This document shows, piece by piece, positions 7,543-18,091 of a stretch of DNA of 64,000 nucleotides (positions are counted from its first letter, which is position 1; every line of letters starts with the position of its first letter). Source of the stretch: Tetzosporium hominis (GTDB taxonomy: Bacteria; Bacillota; Bacilli; Bacillales_A; Planococcaceae); assembly GCF_002265435.1 (NCBI RefSeq), contig NZ_NOKQ01000187.1, positions 62,001 through 126,000 of the forward strand, written 5' to 3'. Below the pieces are notes generated by a model, which did not search any database, was not told the DNA's origin, and was given only the letters and a program-made list of their open reading frames with translations. Position numbers and translations under genes: made by a program.

Positions 7543-9963
7543 TTAAAAATCTTTTACTTTAAATCTTTGAATAGCTCCAACAGCATCCACATCCACCAAG
7601 AAACTGCCATTTGAATAGCGATCGACAGACTTTAGTTCTTTAACGATTAATGGTTCACTGTCGCCTTTAGCTGTTTGAGGAATCAATACAGCATCATTTG
7701 GAACGTACTTTACATCGACAATTCGATGCGCATTCGTTTTTAATTCTCGTAATACTACCACTCCACGTTTTGCACGTGAACTTGGTTCCAACTCTTTACG
7801 AGCCAGTTTCTTCACAGCGCCTCTATGCGTCACGACCACAAAGAAGTTTTGGCTGTCTTTTGCAATCATCGTTGTAGCAACTACGGCGTCCCCGTCTTTT
7901 AGATTGATTCCCTTCACCCCTGCTGTCTTAACACCAGTAATTGGGATCTCATCTAAAGAGTACGTTAATGCATAGGCTCCCATAGTGAAGAATGCAATAT
8001 CATCTGAAGGATTTGCAAAGTGTACGGATACGACTTCGTCACCTTTTTTTAATTTCATTGCTTTTAATGTGCGGTTGTATCGCTGAACGTAGAACTCAGC
8101 AAGTAATGACCGCTTCACTTGACCATCTCTAGAGACCGTAACCACAGTATGGTCTAATTCAAACGACTCGATGGCCGCAGCGTGAATGATCTGTTCGCTT
8201 GGATCTAGCTGCACGATACTAGAAATATGCTGGCCTAGGTCTTTCCAGCGGATCTCCGGCAACTCGTGGACCGGCTGATAGATGTAGTTTCCAAGACTCG
8301 TGAACAGTAGCAAGTGATGCTGTGTGTTGCTCGTCATATCGAGCAGTAACTCATCTGTCTCTTTCATCGCAAAGTCTTTCCCGTTAGATGCTTGATACGA
8401 GCGAAGTGACGTTCGCTTCACATAGCCTTCTTTTGTCACCGTTAGGCGCACATCTTCACTCGGAATCAACACATCGAGTGTCAATTTGATTTCTTCAATA
8501 GCATCTTCAATCACAGAACGACGGGGTTCTGCATACGCTTTTCGGACGTCTTGAAGTTCTTTCTTGATGACGCGAATCAGCTTCTTCTCGTCACCTAGAA
8601 TACCTTGTAATTGTGCAACAAGCTTTGTAAGGTCTGCATGTTCTGCTTCAAGAGCCGTAATATCCGTATTTGTTAAACGGTATAGTTGAAGTGACACGAT
8701 GGCTTCAGCTTGTTCTTCTGTGAACTCATACGACGCCTTCAAATTTTCTTTCGCGTCTCGCTTGTCTTTTGAAGCACGGATTGTCGCAATTACTTCATCT
8801 AGAATGGATAACGCCTTCATCAAACCTTCCACAATATGAAGACGAGCTTTCGCACGCTTCAAATCAAAATCAGAGCGCTTGCGAATGACTTCTTTTTGAT
8901 GCTCTAAGTACGCATCTAGAAGTAGTGGCAAGGTCATCATCGTTGGGCGACGATTGTAGATGGCGATCATATTGAAGTTGTACGACACTTGAAGGTCTGT
9001 GTTCTTCAGTAGATACTGCAAGATGCCGTGTGCATCTACGTCTTTTTTCATTTCAACTACGATACGAAGGCCAGTACGGTCAGATTCGTCTCGAATATCC
9101 GCAATCCCATCTAAACGCTTGTCAGAACGCTGTTCGTCCATGCGTTTGATCAGATTCGCTTTGTTGACTTCATAAGGAAGCTCAGTGATTACGATTTGCT
9201 GCTTGTTTCCTTTGATCGACTCGATTTCTGTTTTAGAGCGTACGATAATTTTCCCTTTACCTGTCTCATAAGCTTTCTTGATGCCGTCGACACCTTGGAT
9301 GATACCCCCTGTTGGGAAGTCAGGTCCCTTCATCACTGTCATCAGTTCATCGACAGTAACTGCAGAGTTCTCCATGTACATGAATAACGCATCAATGACC
9401 TCGTGCAAGGCATGTGGCGGGATATCAGTTGCGTATCCAGCAGAGATACCTGTTGACCCGTTCACAAGGAGATTCGGGAAACGAGCAGGTAACACAGTTG
9501 GTTCGCTGTCGGAATCATCAAAGTTTGGGATAAATTCAACCGTCTCTTTTTGGATGTCTCTCAACAACTCTGAGGAAATCGCTGATAGACGAGCTTCTGT
9601 ATAACGCATTGCAGCTGGTGGATCTCCGTCAACAGAACCATTGTTTCCGTGCATCTCAACAAGCAAGTTTCGAAGCTTCCAGTCCTGGCTCATCCGTACC
9701 ATCGCTTCATACACTGAGCTGTCTCCGTGTGGATGGTAGTTCCCGATTACATTACCGACGGTCTTCGCAGATTTCCGGAACGCTTTGTCATTTGTGTTGC
9801 CTTCAGTATACATCGCATACAGGATACGACGTTGTACTGGCTTCAAACCATCTCGTGCATCCGGTAGTGCGCGGTCTTGAATAATATATTTACTGTATCT
9901 GCCGAAGCGGTCGCCGATGACCTCTTCGAGTGGCAGATCTTGAAAACGTTCGATTTGGGACAT
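7543..9963 (-). CDS. parC: DNA topoisomerase IV subunit A
   Basis: An 806-residue subunit that cuts and rejoins DNA to unlink daughter chromosomes. The catalytic Tyr is residue 121 (MRYTEARLS). The quinolone-determining region reads [14 protein letters not shown], with Ser82 and Glu86 at the positions usually mutated in quinolone resistance, so it looks wild type. The C-terminal half carries the beta-pinwheel repeats. It is assigned ParC rather than GyrA because it follows parE, the pair lies beside plsY as in B. subtilis, and the GyrA box is not evident. Its ATG overlaps the parE stop by one base (TAATG), so translation is probably coupled. Confidence 0.95.
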   Translation of the reverse strand: MSQIERFQDLPLEEVIGDRFGRYSKYIIQDRALPDARDGLKPVQRRILYAMYTEGNTNDKAFRKSAKTVGNVIGNYHPHGDSSVYEAMVRMSQDWKLRNLLVEMHGNNGSVDGDPPAAMRYTEARLSAISSELLRDIQKETVEFIPNFDDSDSEPTVLPARFPNLLVNGSTGISAGYATDIPPHALHEVIDALFMYMENSAVTVDELMTVMKGPDFPTGGIIQGVDGIKKAYETGKGKIIVRSKTEIESIKGNKQQIVITELPYEVNKANLIKRMDEQRSDKRLDGIADIRDESDRTGLRIVVEMKKDVDAHGILQYLLKNTDLQVSYNFNMIAIYNRRPTMMTLPLLLDAYLEHQKEVIRKRSDFDLKRAKARLHIVEGLMKALSILDEVIATIRASKDKRDAKENLKASYEFTEEQAEAIVSLQLYRLTNTDITALEAEHADLTKLVAQLQGILGDEKKLIRVIKKELQDVRKAYAEPRRSVIEDAIEEIKLTLDVLIPSEDVRLTVTKEGYVKRTSLRSYQASNGKDFAMKETDELLLDMTSNTQHHLLLFTSLGNYIYQPVHELPEIRWKDLGQHISSIVQLDPSEQIIHAAAIESFELDHTVVTVSRDGQVKRSLLAEFYVQRYNRTLKAMKLKKGDEVVSVHFANPSDDIAFFTMGAYALTYSLDEIPITGVKTAGVKGINLKDGDAVVATTMIAKDSQNFFVVVTHRGAVKKLARKELEPSSRAKRGVVVLRELKTNAHRIVDVKYVPNDAVLIPQTAKGDSEPLIVKELKSVDRYSNGSFLVDVDAVGAIQRFKVKDF

Positions 9964-11930
9964 TACAGTTCACTCTCCATATGAATACGTTCATTTTCTA
10001 GTATCGTGCCATCTTCTTCGAGACTGAAGTCGACGTGGCTCTCAATCCATTTACGTCGTGGTTCAACCTTATCACCCATCAAGGTCGTCACACGGCGCTC
10101 TGCCCGTCCTCCGTCTTCAATTGTGACACGAATCAGTGTACGCGTCTCTGGGTTCATCGTCGTCTCCCAGAGCTGATCCGCATTCATCTCACCTAATCCT
10201 TTATAACGCTGCAGAGCATACCCTTTACCGATTTTTTTAATCGATTCTTGTAGTTCCTTTTCAGTCCATGCATACGTGCTGACTTCTTTCTTGCCGCTTC
10301 CCTTGAACACTTTGTAAAGAGGTGGTAAGGCGATATAGACCTTTCCTGCTTCAATCAATGGTTTCATATAGCGGTAGAAGAACGTGAGAAGCAATACTTG
10401 GATGTGAGCACCGTCCGTATCAGCATCGGTCATGATGACGATCTTGTCATACGCGATGTCTTCTACATTGAAATCAGCACCGACTCCCCCGCCAATAGCA
10501 TGGATGATTGTCGCGATCTCTTCGTTTTTCATGATGTCGACGAGCTTTGCTTTTTCTGTATTGATGACCTTCCCGCGAAGTGGCAGGATGGCTTGGAACG
10601 TACGGTCGCGACCTTGTTTGGCAGAACCTCCAGCAGAGTCACCCTCTACTAGGTACAGTTCGTTACGTTTCGCATTTCGAGACTGAGCAGGTGTCAGCTT
10701 CCCAGAAAGAAGCGTATCGTTCTTCTTCCGCTTCTTGCCGCTTCTCGCTTCTTCACGAGCCTTGCGCGCTGCTTCACGTGCTTGTTGGGCACGGATAGCT
10801 TTGCGAATCAAAGAAGCCGTCAAATCGGCGTTTTCTTCTAAAATGTATTGAAGCTTTTCTGAAATGACGGTGTCCACCGCACTTCGCGCTTCGTTTGTAC
10901 CAAGCTTTCCTTTTGTTTGACCTTCAAACTGCAGCATGTTTTCTGGGATACGCACGGAGATGATCGCCGCAATCCCTTCGCGTACGTCAGAGCCGTCTAA
11001 GTTCTTATCTTTTTCTTTGAGTAAACCCGTCTTGCGCGCATAGTCGTTGAAGACGCGAGTCAGTGCGGCTTTGGCGCCTGTCTCATGGGTTCCGCCGTCA
11101 CGTGTGCGTACGTTGTTGACGAAAGATAGAATCGTCTCTGAATAACCATCGTTGAACTGGAACGCGAACTCGACTTCGATATCTGACTGTGTGCCTTCCA
11201 TGTAAAAGACGTTGTGCAGGGTGTCTTTCTCTTCATTCAAATAAGCAACGAAGGCTTCTATCCCTGTCTCATAGTGATAGACTTCCGTTGTATCCGTTCT
11301 TTCATCTTTTAAAGTGATACGCAGTCCCTTTAATAAGAAAGCTGACTCACGGAGACGCTCACTTAGAGTTTCAAAATTGTATTTGGTCACAGAGAAGATT
11401 GTTGGGTCTGGTAAGAAATGAACAAGTGTCCCTGTCTCTTTCGTTTTCCCTGTCTCGTGTAAGGCAACTTCGACTTTTCCACCGTGAGAAAACTTTTGAT
11501 AGAATTTCTTACCGTCTCGGTGGATCTCTACTTCTACTTCAGTGGACAGTGCATTCACAACAGAAGCACCGACCCCGTGAAGTCCGCCACTAGTCTTGTA
11601 TCCGCCTTGTCCGAACTTTCCTCCGGCGTGCAATACGGTAAAAATGACTTCAGCAGTAGGCTTCCCAGTCTTGTGAGTTCCTGTTGGCATACCGCGGCCA
11701 TAGTCACGGACGCTGATGCTGTTGTCTTCATGAATCGTGACGTCGATTTGAGTTCCAAAGCCTGCCAGACTTTCATCTACGGCATTGTCGACAATCTCAT
11801 AGACTAAATGGTGAAGACCTCGTGTGTCCGTAGATCCGATATACATCCCGGGTCTCTTACGTACTGCTTCCAGACCTTCAAGTACTTGAATATCATCATC
11901 TGTATAGGCTGTTAATGTCTGTTTTGCCAA
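9963..11930 (-). CDS. parE: DNA topoisomerase IV subunit B
   Basis: A 655-residue ATPase subunit with a GHKL ATP site ([32 protein letters not shown]) and a TOPRIM domain ([18 protein letters not shown]). It drives strand passage with ParC. I placed the start at the TTG at 11928-11930 because GGAGAG lies six bases upstream and the resulting MAKQT start matches ParE relatives; an upstream TTG at 11948 would contain that ribosome site. A strong sigma-A promoter lies about 37 bases upstream. First gene of a two-gene operon. Confidence 0.95.
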   Translation of the reverse strand: MAKQTLTAYTDDDIQVLEGLEAVRKRPGMYIGSTDTRGLHHLVYEIVDNAVDESLAGFGTQIDVTIHEDNSISVRDYGRGMPTGTHKTGKPTAEVIFTVLHAGGKFGQGGYKTSGGLHGVGASVVNALSTEVEVEIHRDGKKFYQKFSHGGKVEVALHETGKTKETGTLVHFLPDPTIFSVTKYNFETLSERLRESAFLLKGLRITLKDERTDTTEVYHYETGIEAFVAYLNEEKDTLHNVFYMEGTQSDIEVEFAFQFNDGYSETILSFVNNVRTRDGGTHETGAKAALTRVFNDYARKTGLLKEKDKNLDGSDVREGIAAIISVRIPENMLQFEGQTKGKLGTNEARSAVDTVISEKLQYILEENADLTASLIRKAIRAQQAREAARKAREEARSGKKRKKNDTLLSGKLTPAQSRNAKRNELYLVEGDSAGGSAKQGRDRTFQAILPLRGKVINTEKAKLVDIMKNEEIATIIHAIGGGVGADFNVEDIAYDKIVIMTDADTDGAHIQVLLLTFFYRYMKPLIEAGKVYIALPPLYKVFKGSGKKEVSTYAWTEKELQESIKKIGKGYALQRYKGLGEMNADQLWETTMNPETRTLIRVTIEDGGRAERRVTTLMGDKVEPRRKWIESHVDFSLEEDGTILENERIHMESEL

Positions 11931-11966
11931 GTTGTTCTCTCCAATCAAACGTGTGTTCTATTTTTA

Positions 11967-11995
11967 ACGATACGCTTGTCTAGCATTGATGTCAA
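11967..11995 (-). promoter_or_regulatory. sigma-A promoter of parE-parC
   Basis: On the minus strand, TTGACA (11990-11995), exactly 17 bases, then TATCGT (11967-11972). The -35 is a perfect consensus. It points into parE. Confidence 0.8.
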
Positions 11996-12116
11996 CCGCT
12001 AGACCGTCATTCTCTAAGTGTAAAGAAACAGCGAAAAGATTGCAATGCACTCTGTCCATTCAAAATTCGGTTATGGTAAACTACTACTACAGAACTGTTT
12101 GTTAAAGGAGACTGCT

Positions 12117-12722
12117 ATGATTACTGGAATTGCACTTTTACTCGCCTACCTGCTCGGCTCTATCCCGACAGGACTTATAATAGGAAAGGTTTTCTTTAAG
12201 ATAGATATCCGAGAACACGGGAGTGGAAATCTCGGTGGAACCAATACATTCCGTGTACTTGGAAAACCAGCTGGCTTGATCGTGTCGCTAATCGACATCT
12301 TAAAAGGGACGGCCGCTGTATTGCTACCGGCATTTGCGGTGTTCTCTGAGGTGGGTGTTCATCCCCTTGTTCTTGGAGCGGTTGCGGTCATCGGTCACAT
12401 GTATCCGGTTTTTGCCGGATTCCGTGGAGGGAAAGCAGTTGCAACGTCTGCTGGCGTACTACTCGGCTACAACTGGTTGTTCTTCTTGATCCTGCTCGTC
12501 TTATTCTTTGTGTTCTTGAAACTCACAAAAATGGTGTCGTTGACATCGATCTTACTTTCTATCACGGCTTTCTTAATGGCGATAGGGTCACATTTCTTGA
12601 TTCGCCCTGATGTTCCGCTTATTCTATTGATAAGTGTCTTGATGATCTTTATCGTGTACCGTCACCGTGCGAACATCTCGCGCATTCGTCAAGGTACAGA
12701 ACCAAAAATCTCTTGGATATAG
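12117..12722 (+). CDS. plsY: glycerol-3-phosphate acyltransferase PlsY
   Basis: A 201-residue membrane enzyme that transfers acyl from acyl-phosphate to glycerol-3-phosphate, the first step of phospholipid synthesis. About five hydrophobic helices are visible with the family's cytoplasmic loop motifs: GSGNLGGTNTFRVLG (about 39-53), GFRGGKAVATSAG and YRHRANI near the end. The start follows AAAGGAG by six bases; an upstream in-frame ATG at 12045 adds 24 non-family residues. It diverges from parE-parC, as in B. subtilis, and yneR begins 12 bases after its stop. Confidence 0.95.
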   Translation: MITGIALLLAYLLGSIPTGLIIGKVFFKIDIREHGSGNLGGTNTFRVLGKPAGLIVSLIDILKGTAAVLLPAFAVFSEVGVHPLVLGAVAVIGHMYPVFAGFRGGKAVATSAGVLLGYNWLFFLILLVLFFVFLKLTKMVSLTSILLSITAFLMAIGSHFLIRPDVPLILLISVLMIFIVYRHRANISRIRQGTEPKISWI

Positions 12723-12734
12723 GAAGTGAGCTCG

Positions 12735-13031
12735 ATGAACATCGTGATCTCAGAACAAGCACTACACTGGTTTAAAACAGATATGGATGCTGCAAGCGGT
12801 GAATGGATTCAGTTTTATGCGCGCTACGGAGGTAGCAGTAAGCTCCATGAAGGGTTTACGCTTGGGATGACCAAGGCGGAGCCTGATGAACCAGCCGTGC
12901 AGCAAGACTTTGATGATATCCATTTCTACATTGAAGAACGAGACCTGTGGTACTTTGATGACCACGACCTCCATGTGGATGTAGATGAAGAACGAAATGA
13001 AATTGTATTTGACTATCAAAAAAGATCGTAG
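12735..13031 (+). CDS. yneR: HesB-like YneR family protein lacking cysteines
   Basis: A 98-residue protein with the A-type/HesB fold pattern (EQALHWFKTDM, then YARYGGSSK...GFTLGMT, FYIEERDLWYFDDHDL). True iron-sulfur carriers of this fold need three Cys; this protein contains none, so Fe-S transfer is unlikely. Function is unknown. AGGAAGTGAG precedes the ATG at 12735. It follows plsY by 12 bases, so it is probably co-transcribed. Its last 16 bases overlap the convergent yneQ, and the shared terminator hairpin is inside that overlap. Confidence 0.8.
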   Translation: MNIVISEQALHWFKTDMDAASGEWIQFYARYGGSSKLHEGFTLGMTKAEPDEPAVQQDFDDIHFYIEERDLWYFDDHDLHVDVDEERNEIVFDYQKRS

Positions 13032-13354
13032 CCTCCTCCGAGGTTACGATCTTTTTTTTGTATGAACCGCGTATATTGATCTACTAGACCCTCGTCGACT
13101 AGTACCTGCTCCTGGATGTCTCCGAACAAGTCAAAATGAGGGTAGTCTTCTTTATGATCGATCCAGGCCTCTTTGAGACCATACCTGCGTCCCCACTCTG
13201 CAAGACGCTTTGTATCTTGGCAACCGACTTTCGTGACAGAAGTCGAATTTGGAAAACGAGGGTCTAACCAGTAATGCGTCAAGATAGCCATCTCTCCTGC
13301 TTCGATTCGCCGCTTCCACTCTACTAATTCTGTTCTTGAGATTCCAAAAGCCAT
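13016..13354 (-). CDS. yneQ: YneQ family conserved protein
   Basis: A 112-residue conserved protein matching my memory of B. subtilis YneQ in pattern (MAFGI, a THYWLDPRFP section, VGCQDTKRLAEWGRRYGL, DYPHFDLFG). No catalytic motif is recognisable; His, Trp and Cys are conserved-looking. Function unknown. The start at 13354 was chosen because it overlaps the yneP stop as TAATG, which suggests coupled translation; five extra upstream residues are not family-like. It is read convergently with yneR and shares its terminator. Confidence 0.75.
   Translation of the reverse strand: MAFGISRTELVEWKRRIEAGEMAILTHYWLDPRFPNSTSVTKVGCQDTKRLAEWGRRYGLKEAWIDHKEDYPHFDLFGDIQEQVLVDEGLVDQYTRFIQKKDRNLGGGYDLF
13018..13060. 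terminator. bidirectional terminator inside the yneR/yneQ 3' overlap
   Basis: A long stem (AAAAAAGATCGTA-CCTC pairing GAGG-TACGATCTTTTTT) with a loop of about four bases and A/T tails. The left arm encodes the last residues of both convergent genes. Boundaries are good to within a base or two. Confidence 0.85.
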
Positions 13355-13773
13355 TATGCTTGCACGCACGCTTTCTCGTATGCCTCATGCCACTCTTGAT
13401 CGACTTTCGATAGTGCGATAGGACGGAATGTCTCTTTTGCAACTAACGTGTGTACGGTCTTGGCGGTAGCGAGGACTGTACCATCTTCTTTAGTGACTTC
13501 ATAGCCGTAAATTGTCTTTAGACGGCTGTAGGAGTCAATCCACGTTGATACAGAGACTGTATCCCCATAGCGCGCGCTCTGTTTGTATTGAATGGAAACA
13601 TCTAATACAGGAGACAGGTAGCCTTTTGATTCAAGTCCCGCATAATCAAATCCCAAGTCTTTGATCAATTGTGTCCGCCCCATCTCGAGCCAGACTAAAT
13701 AATTGGCGTGGTAGACGACGCCCATCTGGTCAGTTTCTGCGTACCGAACTTCAATAGATTTGTTACTTTTCAA
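13354..13773 (-). CDS. yneP: acyl-CoA thioesterase, hot-dog fold (YneP)
   Basis: A 139-residue 4-hydroxybenzoyl-CoA thioesterase-like protein. The signature RYAETDQMGVVYHANYLVW holds the catalytic Asp; the remainder follows the single hot-dog pattern. It should hydrolyse acyl-CoA thioesters in the cytoplasm; chain preference is unknown. It starts at TTG (13771-13773) with GAGAGGTG seven bases upstream; no ATG fits. First gene of the yneP-yneQ pair, lying between citB and plsY as in B. subtilis. Confidence 0.85.
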   Translation of the reverse strand: MKSNKSIEVRYAETDQMGVVYHANYLVWLEMGRTQLIKDLGFDYAGLESKGYLSPVLDVSIQYKQSARYGDTVSVSTWIDSYSRLKTIYGYEVTKEDGTVLATAKTVHTLVAKETFRPIALSKVDQEWHEAYEKACVQA

Positions 13774-13930
13774 GTTAATTCACCTCTCTATCAGTATACA
13801 TCATAAAACAGGAAGTACTAAACTAACTAAATGTTATCCAAAAATAACAATCTTAGAAACTCTATATTATTTCAATATAGTTATACAGTTTTTCTTTATT
13901 ATCCTCACTTATATCAGGTGTTTAAGCATG

Positions 13931-13963
13931 AAAAAACCCCTCCCCACCGAAGTGAAGAGAGGT
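13931..13963 (-). terminator. terminator of the aconitase gene
   Basis: On the minus strand a 12-base stem with G-T pairs (13952-13963 with 13936-13947) closed by a UUCG tetraloop, followed by six T. It lies 11 bases past the acnA stop. Confidence 0.85.
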
Positions 13964-13974
13964 CTGTTGAAAGC

Positions 13975-16686
13975 TTACGCTTCTAACATTTTGTTACGAA
14001 GTACCATCTGAAGGATACCACCGTGACGGTAGTAATCTACTTCTACTTCTGAATCGAAGCGAGCAAGTACTTGGAATGTTTTTTCAGAACCGTCTTTAGC
14101 TTTTGCAGTAACTGTTAAGATATCACGTGGTTTTACGCCTTCTGCGATATTCACGCTGATCTCTTCAGTCCCAGTTAAGCCAAGTGTATCTGCGCTCTCG
14201 CCTTTCATGAATTGAAGTGGAAGTACACCCATCATTACAAGGTTTGAACGGTGGATACGCTCATAGCTCTCCGCGATAACTGTTTTGATGCCTAGAAGGT
14301 TTGTACCTTTCGCAGCCCAGTCACGTGAAGATCCCATACCGTAATCTTTACCAGCAAGAACAACAAGTCCTGTACCATCTTGTTGGTACTTCATTGCTGC
14401 ATCGTAGATCGCCATGATTTCACCAGTTGGCCAGTAAGTTGTGTAACCGCCCTCTGTACCTGGTGCCACTTGGTTACGGATACGGATGTTTGCAAACGTA
14501 CCACGCATCATGACTTCGTGGTTCCCACGGCGTGAACCGTAAGAGTTGAAGTCGCGGATCTCTACGCCTTTTTCACGAAGGTAGCGACCTGCTGGTGTAT
14601 CTTTACCGATCGCTCCAGCTGGAGAGATGTGGTCCGTAGTGATTGAATCGCCAAATTTCGCAACAACGCGAAGTCCAGATAAAGTTTGAATGTCTTGTGG
14701 CTCTTTAGATAGACCTTCGAAGAACGGTGGATTCTGGATGTATGTTGAATTCTCATCAAATGCATACAGGTCATCGTCTGGAGTTTCAATTGCATTCCAC
14801 TCTTCGTTCTCTGTGAATACGCGAGCGTACTCTTTACGGAACAATTCAGGAGTTACAGTTGAGTGAACTGCTTCTTTTACTTCTTCAGTAGTTGGCCAGA
14901 TGTCTTTGAAGAATACATCGTTACCGTCTTTGTCTTGACCGATTGGGTCATTTTGAAGATCGATATCAACTGTACCTGCAAGTGCATATGCCACAACTAA
15001 TGGTGGAGAAGCTAAGTAGTTTGCTTTTACTAATGGGTGAACACGGCCTTCAAAGTTACGGTTACCAGATAATACAGATGTCACTAGCAAGTCGTTATCG
15101 ATGATGCCTTGCTCGATTTCAGGAAGAAGTGGACCTGAGTTCCCGATACATGTTGTACAGCCATAACCTACAAGGTTGAATCCGATTTGCTCAAGTGATG
15201 ATAGCAAGCCAGAATCTTGTAAATAACCTGTTACAACTTTTGAACCTGGTGCTAATGAAGTCTTCACGTAAGCAGGAGGAGTTAATCCTTTTTCAACTGC
15301 TTTCTTTGCAACTAAACCAGCGCCAAGCATTACGTATGGGTTAGAAGTGTTCGTACAAGATGTGATAGCTGCGATTGCAACTGCACCTGTAGGAATGGTA
15401 ACTTCTTTGCCATCAAGCTCGATTGTTGCTGTTTTTGCGAATTCTTTCTTAGAAAGACCGAAACCTTGGTTTCCTTGTGGAGCGACAACAGCTTTATTGA
15501 ATTCTTCTTTCATTGCTGAAAGTGGAATCAAATCTTGTGGACGCTTAGGACCTGAAAGGTTTGGCTCGATAGCAGAAAGATCTAGTTCGATGATGTTTGT
15601 ATAAGTAGGCTCTACTGAATCTGCTGTGAAGAACATGTCATTTGCTTGTAGGTAAGCTTTAACCACTTCAATGTTCTCTTCTTCACGGCCCGTTAGACGC
15701 ATGTAGTCAAGTGCTTCTTCATCTACCGGGAAGAAACCACAAGTTGCGCCGTATTCAGGTGCCATGTTAGCAATTGTTGCACGGTCAGCAAGTGGAAGTT
15801 GAACAACGCCTGGTCCGAAGAACTCAACGAATTTGCCAACTACGCCAGCTTTACGTAAAACTTCAGTTACTTTAAGAGCCAAGTCAGTAGCAGTTGTTCC
15901 GTTTGGAAGTTCTCCTACTAGACGCACTCCGATAACTTCTGGAATTGGGAAGTATGAAGGTTGACCAAGCATTCCTGCTTCCGCTTCGATACCACCTACA
16001 CCCCATCCAAGTACACCGATACCATTGATCATCGTTGTATGAGAATCCGTACCAACAAGTGTATCTGGGAATGTTTCAAATGTGCCATCTTCGTTCTCAA
16101 CAGCGTGAACAACGTTCGCTAAGTACTCTAAGTTTACTTGGTGAACGATACCCGTTGCTGGTGGAACTGCACGGTAGTTGTCATAAGCTTTTTGTGCCCA
16201 GCTAAGGAACTGGTAACGCTCAGCATTACGCTCAAACTCAAGCTCCATGTTTAAACGAAGCGCGTCGTTTGTTCCGTATTTGTCAACTTGTACCGAGTGG
16301 TCGATAACAAGGTCAACTGGAATCTCAGGGTTGATTTTTGATGGGTCTCCACCCATTTTTGCCATTGCTGAACGAAGTGCAGCAAGGTCAACAACTACAG
16401 GAACTCCTGTAAAGTCTTGAAGGATAACGCGTGACGGCTTGAATGGAACTTCCGCCTCTGGGTCGTTTTCTTTGCCCCAGTTCGCTAATTTTTCAACATG
16501 GTCATCCTTGATCACGTAGCCGTCATATTGACGAAGTACAGATTCAAGTAGCACTTTGATAGAATACGGCAAGCGTGATACGTTTGCGATTCCTGCTTCT
16601 TCTAAAGCTTTTAAACGGTAATAGTTATACGTCTTGCCATTCACTTCAAATGAAGCGCGGCTCTGATGTAAATTGCTTTTTGCCAT
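13975..16686 (-). CDS. acnA: aconitate hydratase A
   Basis: A 903-residue monomeric aconitase interconverting citrate and isocitrate in the citric acid cycle; called citB in B. subtilis. The [4Fe-4S] ligands are visible in [11 protein letters not shown] and [13 protein letters not shown], and substrate residues in [21 protein letters not shown] and [13 protein letters not shown]. Length matches the IRP1-like class, which also binds RNA when the cluster is lost. The start follows AAAGGAGGAAA by six bases; the 11 upstream residues are not family sequence. A candidate promoter lies about 60 bases upstream within an AT-rich area of dyad symmetry that could hold a CcpC-type operator, though I cannot define one. 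Single gene with its own terminator. Confidence 0.96.
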   Translation of the reverse strand: MAKSNLHQSRASFEVNGKTYNYYRLKALEEAGIANVSRLPYSIKVLLESVLRQYDGYVIKDDHVEKLANWGKENDPEAEVPFKPSRVILQDFTGVPVVVDLAALRSAMAKMGGDPSKINPEIPVDLVIDHSVQVDKYGTNDALRLNMELEFERNAERYQFLSWAQKAYDNYRAVPPATGIVHQVNLEYLANVVHAVENEDGTFETFPDTLVGTDSHTTMINGIGVLGWGVGGIEAEAGMLGQPSYFPIPEVIGVRLVGELPNGTTATDLALKVTEVLRKAGVVGKFVEFFGPGVVQLPLADRATIANMAPEYGATCGFFPVDEEALDYMRLTGREEENIEVVKAYLQANDMFFTADSVEPTYTNIIELDLSAIEPNLSGPKRPQDLIPLSAMKEEFNKAVVAPQGNQGFGLSKKEFAKTATIELDGKEVTIPTGAVAIAAITSCTNTSNPYVMLGAGLVAKKAVEKGLTPPAYVKTSLAPGSKVVTGYLQDSGLLSSLEQIGFNLVGYGCTTCIGNSGPLLPEIEQGIIDNDLLVTSVLSGNRNFEGRVHPLVKANYLASPPLVVAYALAGTVDIDLQNDPIGQDKDGNDVFFKDIWPTTEEVKEAVHSTVTPELFRKEYARVFTENEEWNAIETPDDDLYAFDENSTYIQNPPFFEGLSKEPQDIQTLSGLRVVAKFGDSITTDHISPAGAIGKDTPAGRYLREKGVEIRDFNSYGSRRGNHEVMMRGTFANIRIRNQVAPGTEGGYTTYWPTGEIMAIYDAAMKYQQDGTGLVVLAGKDYGMGSSRDWAAKGTNLLGIKTVIAESYERIHRSNLVMMGVLPLQFMKGESADTLGLTGTEEISVNIAEGVKPRDILTVTAKAKDGSEKTFQVLARFDSEVEVDYYRHGGILQMVLRNKMLEA

Positions 16687-16741
16687 CGTGTTTCCTCCTT
16701 TGCATAATGAAAGAGACATATGTCGCTTTTCTCCACTATTA

Positions 16742-16770
16742 ATCTTATAACAGTGAACGTGATAAGTAAA
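16742..16770 (-). promoter_or_regulatory. candidate promoter of acnA
   Basis: Minus strand TTTACT (16765-16770), 17 bases, TAAGAT (16742-16747). Four of six match at each box. The spacer holds a TTATCAC...GTTATAA dyad that might bind a regulator. Confidence 0.4.
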
Positions 16771-16804
16771 TTACATTAAAATTATTAATCTTGATAAGAT
16801 TTCT

Positions 16805-17296
16805 TTATATCTTTAATTGTTGTAAAATTTCTTCTAATTGCTTCAAATGCCGTTTCTCGTGGAACCCTAGGAATACAAACCACTGTCCAAGTGAAAGATA
16901 GCCAAACACCGGATGTTTCATTGCTTTTGTTTTCTTCTCGACAGGCGTGAACTGTTTGTAGAGATCTAAAATTTGCATGCGAGAGTCAAATAGTTGTTTG
17001 TAGATGTCCTCTTTTGACTTTTCATCTTCTTGTGGGGCGAGCTGTGATGGTGCCGTGACCTTAATAGCACGAACGGTAGTCAAACGAATTGGCTTTTTTA
17101 ATACTTTCTTATCTTCCGCTCTTCCTTCTCTCATCAATCGAGCGATGTAGGCATCCATCCGCGCAATGTGCTCGGCCACTTCCCGTGGACTCCAAGTTTT
17201 CTGGTCGGGTCTTTCATTAAATTGATCTTCTGGAATCGTATGTAGGGTACGCACCAAGTGATCACGAATCGTGTTTAAATGTTTTAGAGTATCCAT
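16805..17296 (-). CDS. DinB-superfamily (YfiT/DinB_2-like) putative metal-binding protein
   Basis: A 163-residue all-helical protein. The three His typical of the DinB metal site are visible: one in EVAEHIARMDAY (about residue 46) and two in GFHEKRHLKQLEE near the end. Family members include bacillithiol-dependent transferases and enzymes of unknown substrate. The start is set by GAGGAGA six bases upstream of the ATG at 17296. It follows a 35-residue membrane peptide gene with a hairpin between them, so partial read-through is possible. Confidence 0.75.
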   Translation of the reverse strand: MDTLKHLNTIRDHLVRTLHTIPEDQFNERPDQKTWSPREVAEHIARMDAYIARLMREGRAEDKKVLKKPIRLTTVRAIKVTAPSQLAPQEDEKSKEDIYKQLFDSRMQILDLYKQFTPVEKKTKAMKHPVFGYLSLGQWFVFLGFHEKRHLKQLEEILQQLKI

Positions 17297-17315
17297 TTGT
17301 CGTCTCCTCACAGTG

Positions 17316-17345
17316 AAAAAGAGTGGAAACTGCTTCCACTCTTTT
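17316..17345 (-). terminator. terminator after the 35-residue peptide gene
   Basis: Stem 17321-17328 with 17334-17341 (GAGTGGAA against TTCCACTC), five-base loop, A run on the left that becomes a T run on the minus strand. The stop codon of the peptide lies in the outer part of the structure. Confidence 0.75.
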
Positions 17346-17451
17346 AGTAAAATTGGATAAAGTCAAAGGTGAGTGTAACAACAAACAAGGTGTGAAGTCC
17401 AGCAAACCACATGGCGTGTTTCGTCCAACGTTTGTGTAATTCATAATCCAT
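17344..17451 (-). CDS. 35-residue single-pass membrane peptide
   Basis: A small gene read from sequence: 35 residues beginning MDYELHKRWTKHAMWF, then a hydrophobic stretch (about 14-29) and an aromatic end FIQFY. The ATG has AAAGGAGGG about eight bases upstream, a candidate promoter sits 24 bases further up and a terminator overlaps its stop, so the evidence for a real gene is good although the protein family is not recognised. It diverges from pncA. A regulatory leader peptide for the downstream DinB-like gene is the main alternative. Confidence 0.65.
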   Translation of the reverse strand: MDYELHKRWTKHAMWFAGLHTLFVVTLTFDFIQFY

Positions 17452-17474
17452 CTTGTTGTCCCTCCTTTTTTCTT

Positions 17475-17503
17475 AGTATACAATTTTTCAGAACATTTGA
17501 AAA
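17475..17503 (-). promoter_or_regulatory. candidate promoter of the 35-residue peptide gene
   Basis: Minus strand TTTTCA (17498-17503), 17 bases, TATACT (17475-17480). Confidence 0.5.
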
Positions 17504-17532
17504 ACATTTTATTCAAGAAAGGATGACGCAAT

Positions 17533-18075
17533 ATGAAGGAAGCTTTACTAGTAGTCGACTATACAGTGGATTTTGTCGCTGATGATGGAGCGCTCACTTG
17601 TGGTAAGCCAGGACAGGCAATTGAAGAGAAAATCGTTTCTTTATGTGAAGAGTTCGTCCAACAAAATCAAGTGATTGTTTTCCCTGTAGACCTTCATTAT
17701 AGAAACGATACGTATCATCCGGAGACTGCACTGTTCCCTCCACACAATATTGAAGGAACACCAGGACGAGATTTGTATGGGTCTCTTGATGATTTTTACG
17801 AGGAACATAAAACCCATATCTATTATATGGACAAACGTCGCTACAGTTCCTTCGCTGGGACGAATCTGGATCAGTATTTACGAGAACGAGAGATTACGAC
17901 AGTTCATATCGTCGGTGTCTGTACAGATATCTGCGTGTTGCATACCGCGGTCGATGCCTACAACCTTGGTTATGACATTGTAATTCATGAAGAAGCTGTG
18001 GCATCGTTTGATCCTCAAGGTCACGAATGGGCACTACGCCATTTCAAAAACACCCTTGGCGCAGAAATAAAATAA
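17533..18075 (+). CDS. pncA: nicotinamidase
   Basis: A 180-residue cysteine hydrolase that deamidates nicotinamide to nicotinate for NAD salvage. The triad is visible: Asp9 in LLVVDYTVDF, a Lys in YYMDKRRYSSF, and the nucleophile Cys in VGVCTDICVLHTAVDAY. A metal site is suggested by DLHYRND...PETALFPPHN. The length and the ALRHF end match Bacillus PncA (YueJ). AAAGGATGACGCAAT precedes the ATG. It stands alone, divergent from the 35-residue peptide gene. Confidence 0.9.
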   Translation: MKEALLVVDYTVDFVADDGALTCGKPGQAIEEKIVSLCEEFVQQNQVIVFPVDLHYRNDTYHPETALFPPHNIEGTPGRDLYGSLDDFYEEHKTHIYYMDKRRYSSFAGTNLDQYLREREITTVHIVGVCTDICVLHTAVDAYNLGYDIVIHEEAVASFDPQGHEWALRHFKNTLGAEIK

Positions 18076-18091
18076 TTTTTTTCGTGAATAG

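Noticed and set aside
9684-9726. Quinolone-resistance mutation in parC
   Set aside because: The region reads [14 protein letters not shown] with Ser82 and Glu86, the sensitive form.
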